Source: an uncultured Alphaproteobacteria bacterium (lineage in GTDB: Bacteria; Pseudomonadota; Alphaproteobacteria; JAPOUT01; G958296285). From it: 64,000 nucleotides of DNA. How positions within the stretch are numbered: the stretch's first letter is position 1; every line of letters starts with the position of its first letter. The notes under the pieces are model-generated. The model did not search any database and had not been told where the DNA came from. It saw only the letters and a list, made by a program, of their open reading frames with translations. Positions 44,486-52,664 of the stretch are shown here, in pieces. A program made the position numbers and the translations under genes. Where the stretch lies: the NCBI GenBank assembly GCA_958296285.1, contig OY282459.1:880367-944366 (forward strand). The letters run 5' to 3'.

Positions 44486-45658
44486 TTAACTATTCTCTCT
44501 ATGAGGACCTTCGCCGATAATTGCCCTAATGCGCTTGTCTAATTTCCTAGCGAGATCTTCTGGCGTTTCCCAAATAATTTGGTTGAGGTGGCTTATGTCA
44601 AAATGCAGCTGATCTTCATCTCCCTTGCGAACAGTGTAAAAGACGGGAATATTCAATCCTCTAGCAAACCCCGCCTCATAATAGACGCCACCGCGATTAC
44701 CTGTGAAATCGGCGACCAAGAATCTAGAGCGCTGTATTTCAGCAATTATCTCATCTACAATTTCGCCGACAAACTCTTTATCTGATATGCGCAAAGCTTT
44801 ATATCCTGCCTTTTCTATTCCTAGCTCTATACCAGCTTCATATATTTTATCCATTTCTTTGACATCTTTCTCTTCCTTGCCAAACCACATCGCCACAAAA
44901 CCCTGCTCAGAAGCAACATATTTTCTTTGTGCCTTATCAACGAGCTTATGACCTTCCGACGTTAGCTGAAGGATAGCATACCCTTGATTATTTTGTCGTA
45001 GTAAACCATTTTCCGACATCTCTTGTAGAAGGGAAGCAAGCTCATTTTCTTCTCTGCAATACGAAGAAGCGCTAAGCATAAACACCTGATCTTCATGGTT
45101 AGTATGAATAGACAGCCCACTCTGTAGGCGATGTATAGTTCCAATATTTTTCCCAAAAACACCTTCAGTCAGGCGAAAAATACACAGAGCAAGATTCTGT
45201 TGCCGTTCAGAAATTGTAGGCGGACGCAGGCGTTCTGCTTCTTTAATTCTCTTTTCATCAATAAGAAAAGTTTTCCCACTATTTAGGAGAATGTCGGTTA
45301 AATCATCGATCTCCTTCCTTGTTATCTGTCCCTTATTGAGGGCAGAAAGCATAGAATCGCGATCGCGAAGATAAGAAGCGATCTCACGCCATTTATGCAC
45401 GGGGATATTTATAATCCCCCTTTGGAAGTTCTCTTTCCATATCAAGCCTGACAAGCGAACTTTAAGAGATTCATCAGGCGTGATATCCCCTCCATTGAGA
45501 AAATTAATATAAAGCTTGTTTTCAAGCCCATAGAATCCTCCAGCCATAGGAGAGTAAAACCACCATTCATCACCAAAGCCAGGTTCGGATCCCGTGGAGA
45601 AGCCAAAATGAATTGCGGGCGCTTCCTTCCTTATTGGGCATTTGTTATTGAGTTCCAT
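44486..45658 (-). CDS. Low-GC gene: wHTH plus TIR/deoxyribosyltransferase-like domain, possible defence protein
   Basis: A 390-residue protein unlike its surroundings: markedly AT-rich with different codon use. An N-terminal region (about 1-195) is not recognised. Residues about 205-248 look like a winged helix (LASLLQEMSENGLLRQ, YAILQLTSEGHKLVDKA). Residues about 253-380 resemble the nucleoside 2-deoxyribosyltransferase/TIR-like superfamily: GFVAMWF, then ADFTGNRGGVYYEAGFARGL with a candidate catalytic Glu (about 328), then HFDISHLNQIIW. Such domains occur in bacterial antiphage and NAD-related effectors; function is inferred. ATG 45658 has GGAG 6 bases upstream. It is the only gene of a 1.2 kb insert. 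Confidence 0.75.
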   Translation of the reverse strand: MELNNKCPIRKEAPAIHFGFSTGSEPGFGDEWWFYSPMAGGFYGLENKLYINFLNGGDITPDESLKVRLSGLIWKENFQRGIINIPVHKWREIASYLRDRDSMLSALNKGQITRKEIDDLTDILLNSGKTFLIDEKRIKEAERLRPPTISERQQNLALCIFRLTEGVFGKNIGTIHRLQSGLSIHTNHEDQVFMLSASSYCREENELASLLQEMSENGLLRQNNQGYAILQLTSEGHKLVDKAQRKYVASEQGFVAMWFGKEEKDVKEMDKIYEAGIELGIEKAGYKALRISDKEFVGEIVDEIIAEIQRSRFLVADFTGNRGGVYYEAGFARGLNIPVFYTVRKGDEDQLHFDISHLNQIIWETPEDLARKLDKRIRAIIGEGPHRENS

Positions 45659-45688
45659 CTTCTTCTCCACTCAATCTCTCCAACTTGG

Positions 45689-45717
45689 TAAATATAAATA
45701 GCAGACTTGCTTGTCAA
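45689..45717 (-). promoter_or_regulatory. Promoter of the inserted gene, straddling the insertion junction
   Basis: Minus strand TTGACA (45712-45717), 17 bases, TATTTA (45689-45694), about 30 bases before the ATG. The TTG of the -35 box belongs to the repeat and the ACA to the insert. Confidence 0.7.
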
Positions 45718-45874
45718 GAGCTCCTGCGATCAGGGGGGTCGGCGGGCTTCTCGCGGGCTTGCGCTTCGCGCTTCGCCCGCTTCGTTGCGCCACGCCCGCC
45801 GACCTGTAGGTTGCCTTCGGCAACCTTGTTTTTCGCGGGGGGCGTTCCGCCCCCCACACCCCCCTCAACGGGAG
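45715..45874 (+). repeat. Modular hairpin repeat, copy H (right part of a split copy)
   Basis: Begins CAAGAGCTCCTGCG inside the H4 loop, then the right arm of H4 (CAGGGGGG), complete H5 (GTCGGCGGGC/GCCCGCCGAC), a TAGGTTGCC/GGCAACC hairpin, a GGGGGGCGTTCCGCCCCCC hairpin and the short end CCCCCCTCAACGGGAG. Joined to copy G with one CAAG removed it restores a paired H4. Confidence 0.85.
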
Positions 45875-45881
45875 AATGACA

Positions 45882-46766
45882 ATGACTCCATCACTTAACA
45901 AAGCGCTCACAGAAGCCCAAAAACTCATCCACGAAACGCTGGACGAAATAATCCCCCAAAACCAATCCCAACTCGCCAAAGCTATGCGCCACGCAACCCT
46001 CTCCGGAGGCAAAAGACTCCGACCACTCCTCCTCATAGAATCCGCCAAACTCTTCCAAACCCCAACCCCCAAAACCGCCCTCGCCGCAACCGCCCTAGAA
46101 TGCATCCACGCATACTCCCTAACCCATGACGACCTCCCATCCATGGACAACGGAATCACACGACACGGAAAACCCACAACACACATCATCTTCGGCGAAT
46201 CTATCGCAATCCTCGCAGGAGACGCCCTCCTCACCCTCGCCTTCCAAATCCTCGCCCAACCCCATACATCGCCCAACCCCCAAATCCGAGCCAACCTCGC
46301 CGAAACGCTCGCCCGCGCCGCAGGCGCGCAAGGCATGGCAGGCGGACAAGCCCTAGACCTCTCAAACCCCGCCAAACCCCAAACCCTCTATAAAATGCGC
46401 GAAATGAAAACCGCGAAACTCTTCGCCGCCTCATGCGAAATGGGCGCAATCCTCGCAAACGCCCCCCATGACAAACGCCAAAAACTCAAAAACTTCGGAA
46501 CCCATTTCGGAATCGCATTCCAAATCGCCGACGACCTCCGCGAAAGCCAAAACACAGACAAAAGCAAAAAATCCCAACGCAAAACATACGCCGCATCCCT
46601 CTCCCCTCAAGAAACCCAAAACGCCCGCGCCGAACTCCGCCAAGAAAGCCAAAAAGCTATCGCCTCTCTTGCCATATTCAGGGAAAAAGCCGATTGTCTC
46701 CGCGAAGCCACAACCCTCTTCGCAGGACAAAAGAGCGATGGCGGCGCGGAAAAAAACAATCCTTGA
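45882..46766 (+). CDS. ispA: Farnesyl/geranyl diphosphate synthase
   Basis: Chain-elongating prenyl diphosphate synthase, 294 residues. Markers: [11 protein letters not shown], first Asp motif HDDLPSMDN (DDxxxxD), [26 protein letters not shown] and a second motif IADDLRESQ where DDxxD is usual, so its last Asp is Glu. The ATG at 45882 has GGAG 7 bases upstream, supplied by the end of repeat copy H; an in-frame ATG at 45876 is too close to that site. Very C-rich (C27 A15 T10 G8 in 46081-46140). Overlaps dxs by 29 bases. Confidence 0.92.
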   Translation: MTPSLNKALTEAQKLIHETLDEIIPQNQSQLAKAMRHATLSGGKRLRPLLLIESAKLFQTPTPKTALAATALECIHAYSLTHDDLPSMDNGITRHGKPTTHIIFGESIAILAGDALLTLAFQILAQPHTSPNPQIRANLAETLARAAGAQGMAGGQALDLSNPAKPQTLYKMREMKTAKLFAASCEMGAILANAPHDKRQKLKNFGTHFGIAFQIADDLRESQNTDKSKKSQRKTYAASLSPQETQNARAELRQESQKAIASLAIFREKADCLREATTLFAGQKSDGGAEKNNP

Positions 46767-48693
46767 CACAATCCATCTGCCAGACGATCTGCGCGGACTC
46801 CGCGAAGACGACCTCCCGCAACTCGCCAAGGAACTCCGAAAAGAACTGATAGAAATCGTCTCGGAGACAGGCGGACATCTGGGCGCAGGACTCGGAGTCG
46901 TGGAACTCACGATCGCGCTCCATTACGTCTTCAACACGCCAAAGGATAAACTCATCTGGGACGTAGGGCATCAAGCCTATCCGCATAAAATCCTGACAGG
47001 ACGCCGCCAGCGCATGCGATCGCTCCGCAAAAAAGGAGGCTTGTCAGGCTTCACGAAACGCGCCGAAAGCCTTTACGATCCCTTCGGCGCGGCGCATGCC
47101 TCCACCTCTCTTTCGGCAGGATTGGGGATGGCAGTCGCGCGCGATCTGCGTCTCGCCAAAGACCCCGACGCCGACAAATCCCATGTCGTCTGCGTCATCG
47201 GAGATGGCGCCATGTCCGGCGGCATGGCCTACGAAGCCATGAACAATGCCGGCAGCATGAAGTCGCGCCTCATCGTCATTCTGAATGATAATGATATGTC
47301 CATCGCGCCGCCTGTCGGCGCGATGAGCGCCTATTTGGCGCGTCTCATCTCCAGCCGCGCCTATAGAGGCTTTCGCGGATTTTGGCGGCGCGTCTTTGAG
47401 CGCTTCCCCGACGCCATTCGCAAGCGCGTCCGCCGTGCCGAGGAATATGCGCGCGGATTCTTCACAGGCGGGACGCTCTTTGAGGAACTCGGATTCTACT
47501 ACACAGGCCCGTTGGACGGACATAATCTCAAACATCTCTTGCCGGTGTTGCGGAATGTGCGCGATGTCGGCGATGGTCCTGTTCTCGTCCATGTCGTGAC
47601 GAAGAAGGGCAAGGGCTATCCGCCCGCCGAAGCCTCTGACGATAAATATCACGGAGTCGGATCGTTTAACGTAGCCACCGGCGCGAAGAAGCCGGATAAA
47701 GCCAACGCGCCCTCTTATACGAGCGTCTTCGCCGATACGCTCATTAAGCTTGCCGAGCGCGATTCTTCCATTGTGGCGATCACGGCGGCGATGCCGTCGG
47801 GCACGGGGCTGGACAAATTCGCCGCGCGCTTTCCTTCTCGCGCTTTTGATGTTGGGATTGCCGAGCAGCATGGCGTCACCTTCGCGGCGGGCTTGGCGGC
47901 GGAGGGTTTTAAGCCTTTCGCGGCGATTTACGCGACATTCCTGCAGCGGGCTTATGATCAGATTGTGCATGATGTGGCGATACAGCGCTTGGCTGTGCGA
48001 TTCGCGATAGACAGGGCGGGGTTGGTTGGCGCGGATGGCGCGACTCATGCGGGGGCGTATGATCTGTCCATGCTTTTGCCGTTGCCGGGGTTTGTTGTGA
48101 TGGCGGCGTCTGACGAGGCGGAGTTGGCGCGGATGGTGGCGACCGCCGCGGCGATAGAGGATGCGCCCTCCGCCTTTCGTTATCCGAGGGGATCGGGCGA
48201 GGGCTGCGCGGTTCCTGAAGATCCTGAGCCGTTGGAGATTGGTCGGGGTCGGATCATTCGGGAGGGGAGCGATGTTGCGATTTTGTCTTTTGGGGGGAGG
48301 CTTGGCGAGGCGCTTTTGGCGGCGGAGGATTTGGGCGGTCGGGGCGTATCGGTTTCGGTGGCGGATGCGCGTTTTGGGAAGCCGTTGGATGAGGATTTGG
48401 TTGGGCGGTTGGCGCGGGGTCATTCTTGTCTTTTGACGATAGAGGAGGGGGCGTCTGGGGGGTTTGGGGCGCATGTTGGGTTATGTTTGTCGCGGTTGGG
48501 TTTATTGGGGCGTGTGAGGTTTGGCGCGATGCATTTGCCTGATCGTTTTTTGGATCAGGCTTCGCCTCGTGAGATGTATGAGGAGGCGGGTTTGGTTTCG
48601 GGGGATATTGTGGGGCGCGTTTTATTGGAGCTTGGCGTAAAGGGGGGTGTGGGGGGTGCGGCGAGCCGCCGCGGGCATCTTTTTCATGGTTAG
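46738..48693 (+). CDS. dxs: 1-Deoxy-D-xylulose-5-phosphate synthase
   Basis: First enzyme of the MEP isoprenoid pathway, 651 residues. Thiamine diphosphate and catalytic markers: [61 protein letters not shown]. The start at 46738 is the family start; longer readings overlap ispA out of frame. The last 17 or so codons ([17 protein letters not shown]) are read from repeat copy I, so the natural C-terminus has been replaced. The 3' end is extremely G/T-rich (G27 C8 T18 A7 in 48421-48480). Confidence 0.95.
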   Translation: MAARKKTILDTIHLPDDLRGLREDDLPQLAKELRKELIEIVSETGGHLGAGLGVVELTIALHYVFNTPKDKLIWDVGHQAYPHKILTGRRQRMRSLRKKGGLSGFTKRAESLYDPFGAAHASTSLSAGLGMAVARDLRLAKDPDADKSHVVCVIGDGAMSGGMAYEAMNNAGSMKSRLIVILNDNDMSIAPPVGAMSAYLARLISSRAYRGFRGFWRRVFERFPDAIRKRVRRAEEYARGFFTGGTLFEELGFYYTGPLDGHNLKHLLPVLRNVRDVGDGPVLVHVVTKKGKGYPPAEASDDKYHGVGSFNVATGAKKPDKANAPSYTSVFADTLIKLAERDSSIVAITAAMPSGTGLDKFAARFPSRAFDVGIAEQHGVTFAAGLAAEGFKPFAAIYATFLQRAYDQIVHDVAIQRLAVRFAIDRAGLVGADGATHAGAYDLSMLLPLPGFVVMAASDEAELARMVATAAAIEDAPSAFRYPRGSGEGCAVPEDPEPLEIGRGRIIREGSDVAILSFGGRLGEALLAAEDLGGRGVSVSVADARFGKPLDEDLVGRLARGHSCLLTIEEGASGGFGAHVGLCLSRLGLLGRVRFGAMHLPDRFLDQASPREMYEEAGLVSGDIVGRVLLELGVKGGVGGAASRRGHLFHG

Positions 48694-48820
48694 GAGTTTG
48701 TTTTTGCCCCAGGGGAACTAAAGCATAAAAGCCTAGCGTGAAAAGGGGGTTTGGGGGAACGAAGTTCCCCCAAGAAAAAGGGGGGATCGGGGGGAATCCC
48801 CCCGAAAAGGTCGGCGAGCG
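48635..48820 (-). repeat. Modular hairpin repeat, copy I (truncated at tRNA-Pro)
   Basis: Begins inside dxs with GCGTAAAGGGGGG, a GCGGCGAGCCGCCGC-type hairpin, the long terminal module (CCCCAGGGGAACTAAAGC, GCATAAAAGCC), then H7 (GGGGGAACGAAGTTCCCCC), H6 and only the first bases of H5 (GGTCGGCGAGCG) before stopping at the 3' end of tRNA-Pro. Reverse orientation. Confidence 0.85.
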
Positions 48821-48894
48821 TCGGAGTGGCAGGATTTGAACCTGCGACCCCCTCGTCCCGAACGAGGTGCGCTACCAGACTGCGCCACACTCCG
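48821..48894 (-). tRNA. tRNA-Pro (anticodon CGG)
   Basis: Minus strand: acceptor CGGAGTG/CACTCCG, D arm GCGCAGTCTGGTAGCGC, anticodon stem CCTCG/CGAGG around TTCGGGA (anticodon CGG), T arm GCAGGTTCAAATCCTGC, discriminator A. CCA is not encoded. Repeat copy I abuts its 3' end. Confidence 0.96.
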
Positions 48895-48904
48895 AAAGAG
48901 GAAA

Positions 48905-48932
48905 TCTATAAAGCCTCTGAGCAAAACACAAG
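48905..48932 (-). promoter_or_regulatory. Candidate promoter of tRNA-Pro
   Basis: Minus strand CTTGTG (48927-48932), 16 bases, TATAGA (48905-48910), 11 bases before the mature 5' end. A plausible but non-consensus sigma-70-type pair. Confidence 0.45.
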
Positions 48933-48970
48933 AAAGGGGGGATAATTGGGGTTGGGGTTTCATTGGTCTC

Positions 48971-48999
48971 TTGGCAGTTTTGCTTTGAGCGACTATAAA
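48971..48999 (+). promoter_or_regulatory. Promoter of tRNA-Gln
   Basis: TTGGCA (48971-48976), 17-base spacer, TATAAA (48994-48999), 10 bases before the mature tRNA 5' end. Confidence 0.7.
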
Positions 49000-49009
49000 T
49001 TTTGAGCGT

Positions 49010-49080
49010 TGGGGCGTGGCCAAGTGGTAAGGCTCCGGGTTTTGATCCCGGGATCGCAGGTTCGAATCCTGCCGCCCCAG
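49010..49080 (+). tRNA. tRNA-Gln (anticodon TTG)
   Basis: Acceptor TGGGGCG/CGCCCCA, D arm GCCAAGTGGTAAGGC, anticodon stem CCGGG/CCCGG around TTTTGAT (anticodon TTG), T arm GCAGGTTCGAATCCTGC, discriminator G, no encoded CCA. 71 bases. Confidence 0.96.
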
Positions 49081-49127
49081 CCCCGATGTCAATGTCCCAG
49101 AAACGCCCCGGCGCGTCTTACGCCCTC

Positions 49128-49421
49128 TTACGCCGATAAATAAGCCTGTAAAACAGCCAAAATCGTTATGCCCCCGGCAATCGCCCCGCCTAACCAAATC
49201 ACCAAATCTTTCTTCGTTTCCCTGACATCACGCCGCAAATCCTCCTTCGCTTCCCCAACATCACGCCGCAAATCCTCCACAGACGCTCTCGTGTCTAAAA
49301 TCTCCGCGAAAACCTTGCCGAAAGCCGAAGAAAGAATGTCCGCCTGCTCCCGCGCCATCCCCTCGGAAGCAAGCCGCCGCGACAAATCTATCGGATCAAA
49401 TGCAGGAGGCGTTTCTTTCAT
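49128..49421 (-). CDS. DUF1640-like coiled-coil membrane protein
   Basis: A 97-residue protein: a helical N-terminus (REQADILSSAFGKVFAEIL), a short coiled coil with the repeated unit EDLRRDVGEAKEDLRRDV, and one C-terminal membrane helix (LVIWLGGAIAGGITILAVLQ). This resembles DUF1640/CCDC90-type proteins. Overlaps the nuclease-like gene by 4 bases. Function unknown. Confidence 0.7.
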   Translation of the reverse strand: MKETPPAFDPIDLSRRLASEGMAREQADILSSAFGKVFAEILDTRASVEDLRRDVGEAKEDLRRDVRETKKDLVIWLGGAIAGGITILAVLQAYLSA

Positions 49422-49693
49422 GCCCCAAGATATTCCTTAACGTCTTTCCCATTCAGATGAACCTCCGCAATAAGGCGACCATACATATCCACGCTCTTGG
49501 TGTAGAGAGAAACCTCATGTTCTAGAAGAAGCGATTCCAATCTTCTCCGCGCCGCCTCTCCGCCAAGCGCCCCGATCTCAGGCGCGTCAAATCCCGCAAT
49601 GCGAACGCGAAGACCCGTTCTGCCCTCCGCTCTCCAGCCGGGAAATACATTGAAAGTGTCCCCGTCAATGACGCGCGTCACTTTGAAAGACAT
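49418..49693 (-). CDS. Small staphylococcal-nuclease-like protein
   Basis: A 91-residue SNase-fold protein: VTRVIDGDTF, RVRIAGFDAPEIGALGGEAA and a SVDMYGRLIAEVHLNG segment correspond to the family's Asp/Arg active-site strands and DxYGR. It has no signal peptide and is shorter than classic thermonucleases, so activity is uncertain. Heads a two-gene unit. Confidence 0.75.
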   Translation of the reverse strand: MSFKVTRVIDGDTFNVFPGWRAEGRTGLRVRIAGFDAPEIGALGGEAARRRLESLLLEHEVSLYTKSVDMYGRLIAEVHLNGKDVKEYLGA

Positions 49694-49773
49694 AATCGCA
49701 AGCCCTCTATGAGAAAAACGATGAGAAGAAACGAGATTAACGCCGCAATGGCTGTCAAGTCAAACGGCTTTTC

Positions 49774-51003
49774 TCACGTGAAAGCCTGAATGCCCGTCTG
49801 AGTCCGTCCCAAAATTAACGCATGAACATCATGAGTCCCCTCATACGTATTCACAGCCTCCAAATTCAAAACATGCCGAATCACATGATACTCATCCGAT
49901 ACCCCATTCGCCCCCAACATGTCCCGCGCAACCCGCGCAACCTCCAACGCCTTGCCGCAATTGTTCCGCTTCATCAGAGAAATCGCAGGCGCCGCCGCCC
50001 TATCCTCATCCAGCAAACGACCCAAACGCAAAACGCCGCACAACCCAACCGCAATCTCCATCTGCATGTCCGCCAATCGCTTCTGAACCAACTGATAAGA
50101 CGCCAGCAACTTCCCAAACTGCTTGCGCTCCATCACATAATCCCGCGCCCGATGCCAACAAAACTCCGCCGACCCCAACGCTCCCCAGCAAATCCCATAA
50201 CGAGCCTTGTTTAAACAGCTGAACGGACCGGTCAAACCTCGCGCGTCAGGCAAAAGATTCTCGTCAGGCACGAAAACGTCCGAAAGCGAAATCATCCCCG
50301 TCAGCGAGACGCGGAGCGAGAACTTCCCCTCTATCTTCACCGTCTCAAAACCCGACATGCCCCGCTCCACCAAAAAACCCCTGATCACATCATCCTCATC
50401 CTTCGCCCAAATGACGGCGAAATCGGCAATCGGCGCGTTGGTGATCCATGCCTTCGCGCCGTTCAAACGATAGCCGCCCTTCTCCTTCTTGGCGCGAGTC
50501 GTCAGACCGCCGGCGTCCGAGCCGAAATCCGGCTCCGTCAAGCCAAAACAGCCGACAATCTCGCCCGACGCCATGCCGGGCAAAAAACGACCCCTCTGCT
50601 CCTCCGTCCCGTAAGCCAGAATAGGATGGGCGGCGAGAGAGTTCTGAACCGACAGAACCGAGCGAAAGCCCGAATCCACCCATTCCGCCTCGCGCATCAA
50701 AAGACCATAAATCACATGACTCATCGCCGCGCCGCCATAGCGCTCAGGCAGCATGATGCCCAACAGCCCCATCCGACCCATCTCGCGCATGATGTCGCGG
50801 TCAAAATCCTCGGCGCGGAAAAGATCGCGCGCGCGAGGGAAAAGAGTCTCCCGCAAAAACCCCCGCGCCTGATCACGCGCCACGCGCTCCTCTTCCGACA
50901 GCGCCCGCTCAACAAGAAGCGGATCCGTCCAGTCAAAAGCGGCGGAATGGATCGCGTCCTTGACGACCGATTCCTTCTTCGCCTCCGATGATTTTCGCAG
51001 CAT
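49774..51003 (-). CDS. gcdH: Glutaryl-CoA dehydrogenase
   Basis: Oxidative decarboxylation of glutaryl-CoA in lysine/tryptophan breakdown. 409 residues with [17 protein letters not shown], the [16 protein letters not shown] segment, [18 protein letters not shown], and the diagnostic C-terminus [18 protein letters not shown] with the catalytic Glu. Start at ATG 51003 because AAGGAGG lies 6 bases upstream; a reading 10 residues longer lacks this. Confidence 0.95.
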   Translation of the reverse strand: MLRKSSEAKKESVVKDAIHSAAFDWTDPLLVERALSEEERVARDQARGFLRETLFPRARDLFRAEDFDRDIMREMGRMGLLGIMLPERYGGAAMSHVIYGLLMREAEWVDSGFRSVLSVQNSLAAHPILAYGTEEQRGRFLPGMASGEIVGCFGLTEPDFGSDAGGLTTRAKKEKGGYRLNGAKAWITNAPIADFAVIWAKDEDDVIRGFLVERGMSGFETVKIEGKFSLRVSLTGMISLSDVFVPDENLLPDARGLTGPFSCLNKARYGICWGALGSAEFCWHRARDYVMERKQFGKLLASYQLVQKRLADMQMEIAVGLCGVLRLGRLLDEDRAAAPAISLMKRNNCGKALEVARVARDMLGANGVSDEYHVIRHVLNLEAVNTYEGTHDVHALILGRTQTGIQAFT

Positions 51004-51043
51004 GGCAGCCTCCTTGTCCCCGTCCCCGTTCATAGCACAGTTT

Positions 51044-51760
51044 TTAGGGTTTGGCGATCTCGGATTGGGGCGGGCGAGGCGGGCGGGGCGGGCAGCCTAT
51101 CGGGATGGCGGGCGCGCGATCGTCCAAACGCTCCCAGCCTTCATAGAGATCGGCTTTCCGAAACAAACGCTCCGCCTCCTCGCCGCTCCGCTTGACGCCT
51201 TCGCCATCGCGGAACATCTCGCCCAGACTCCGAAGCGCTTTGACATGCCCCTGTCTCGCCGCTTTGCGAAACCATCGGGCAGCCATCCATGAGTTTTGAT
51301 GCGTTCCTATGCCGTGCCGATTCATCACGCCCATGCAATATTGCGCGTCCTGACTTCCCCCCGCGCCCGCTCTGTAATACCAATGCAGCGCTTTGGAAAA
51401 ATCCCGCGCCGCGCCATCGCCGTGATAATAGATATAGGCGAGCATCTGCTGCGCGATCAACTGTCCCTGCTCGGCGGCTTTCTGAAACCAGCGAAGGGCT
51501 TCGCCGTCATTTTGCGGCGCGCCTTCGCCTCGCCGATAGAGCCGTCCGATTTGGAACTGCGCGTAAAACTTCCCCTCCTCGGCGAGAGGCAGCCACTTGC
51601 GATATGCCGTCTTATAGTCGCCGCGATCATAGGCGCGATGCCCGTCTTCATAATCGCCGGCGGCGGAAGGGGCCGCCGTCAAAAAGACCGATGCGCCCAA
51701 AAGGAGAAACGCGAAGCGAAAATCTCGGCGGACAGAGAGATTCGCGCCCTTTCCCGTCAT
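51044..51760 (-). CDS. Sel1-repeat exported protein
   Basis: A 238-residue protein with a signal peptide (about residues 1-34, ...TAAPSAAG-D) followed by about five Sel1-like repeats (for example [40 protein letters not shown]) and a Pro-rich tail. Sel1 repeats form helical solenoids for protein contacts. Start [10 protein letters not shown] is preferred over a longer reading that overlaps the neighbouring gene. Confidence 0.8.
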   Translation of the reverse strand: MTGKGANLSVRRDFRFAFLLLGASVFLTAAPSAAGDYEDGHRAYDRGDYKTAYRKWLPLAEEGKFYAQFQIGRLYRRGEGAPQNDGEALRWFQKAAEQGQLIAQQMLAYIYYHGDGAARDFSKALHWYYRAGAGGSQDAQYCMGVMNRHGIGTHQNSWMAARWFRKAARQGHVKALRSLGEMFRDGEGVKRSGEEAERLFRKADLYEGWERLDDRAPAIPIGCPPRPPRPPQSEIAKP

Positions 51761-51764
51761 CTCT

Positions 51765-52523
51765 CTAGAGAATGACCCTCCAGAACCAGCGCCATAGGGA
51801 TTCCTCATATTCTCCCTCGCGCCACTGCTCTGCCGTCTGCTTCGCCTCTTCCACATCGTCCGGATCCATCTCCTTCTCCAGAGCGGTCAGACTCTGCTGC
51901 GCCTCGGCGTTGGAGCCAGGACCGTCGCGGGAGGCGAGCCAAAACCATTTATAAGCCTCCTCATAATCCCCGTCCGCCTTATACATCAGACCCAGAGCGA
52001 ATTGCGCGTCCTGATAGTTCCGCTCAGCGGCTTTGTGAAACCAATAAAGCGCATGCGCCTCGTCCTGCGAGACGCCCTTGCCGCCATTATACATCCTGCC
52101 CAAAGCGAGCCGCGCTTCAAGATTGCCCTGCTCGGCGGCAGCCATATACCAGCGCACCGCTTCCTCGTCATCGCCTTCCACGGTCGTGCCATGCTCATAC
52201 ATTCTGCCAAGATAATATTGCGCCCCGGCGTGATTCTGATCCGCCGCCGCGCGATAAAGCCGCGCCGCCTCCCGCGAATCCTGCGGCGCGCCCTTGCCCT
52301 CGGCATAGAGCGCGGCGAGACGGAACTGCGTCTCGGCGTCCCCTTCTTCGGCGACAGGAACCCATTCCTGATAGGCTCTTCGGAAGTCGCCCTGTTTGTA
52401 AGCGGCGGCGCCTTCTTTAAAGCCTGCCAAAGAGGGCGGCGCGGCGCAGATCAGAAACCCGCATAAAATCAGAAAGGCGCGCGCCGCGCTTAAAGTCTGT
52501 CTTGTCAAGAGTCGCGTCATCAT
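51765..52523 (-). CDS. Sel1-repeat exported protein, paralogue
   Basis: A 252-residue paralogue of the next gene downstream: signal peptide (LILCGFLICAAPPSLAG), then Sel1-like repeats (TQFRLAALYAEGKGAPQDSR, AQYYLGRMYEHGTTVEGDDE, ARLALGRMYNGGKGVSQDEA) and an acidic, Trp-rich C-terminus. GGAGGAGACC precedes the ATG. The two genes are 4 bp apart and arose by tandem duplication. Confidence 0.82.
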   Translation of the reverse strand: MMTRLLTRQTLSAARAFLILCGFLICAAPPSLAGFKEGAAAYKQGDFRRAYQEWVPVAEEGDAETQFRLAALYAEGKGAPQDSREAARLYRAAADQNHAGAQYYLGRMYEHGTTVEGDDEEAVRWYMAAAEQGNLEARLALGRMYNGGKGVSQDEAHALYWFHKAAERNYQDAQFALGLMYKADGDYEEAYKWFWLASRDGPGSNAEAQQSLTALEKEMDPDDVEEAKQTAEQWREGEYEESLWRWFWRVIL

Positions 52524-52547
52524 GGTCTCCTCCTCTGTCGGACATTC

Positions 52548-52576
52548 ATTATACAGATACAGCTATACAAAAGAAA
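52548..52576 (-). promoter_or_regulatory. Candidate promoter of the Sel1 gene pair
   Basis: Minus strand TATAAT (52548-52553), 25 bases before the ATG, with only a weak -35 (TTTCTT) 17 bases upstream. The -10 match is exact. Confidence 0.5.
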
Positions 52577-52664
52577 AACCGCCAAGTCTATCTGCCCTGT
52601 CAAGCGGCAAGGCTTTTCTTCTCTGTCCCCTAGTCTCGCCGCGAGCAATGCGCTACAAGGTGGC

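Noticed and set aside
5369..48820. CRISPR arrays or phage attachment sites as an explanation for the repeats
   Set aside because: Copies are single, kilobases apart, lack spacers of constant length, and no cas, integrase or phage genes are present.
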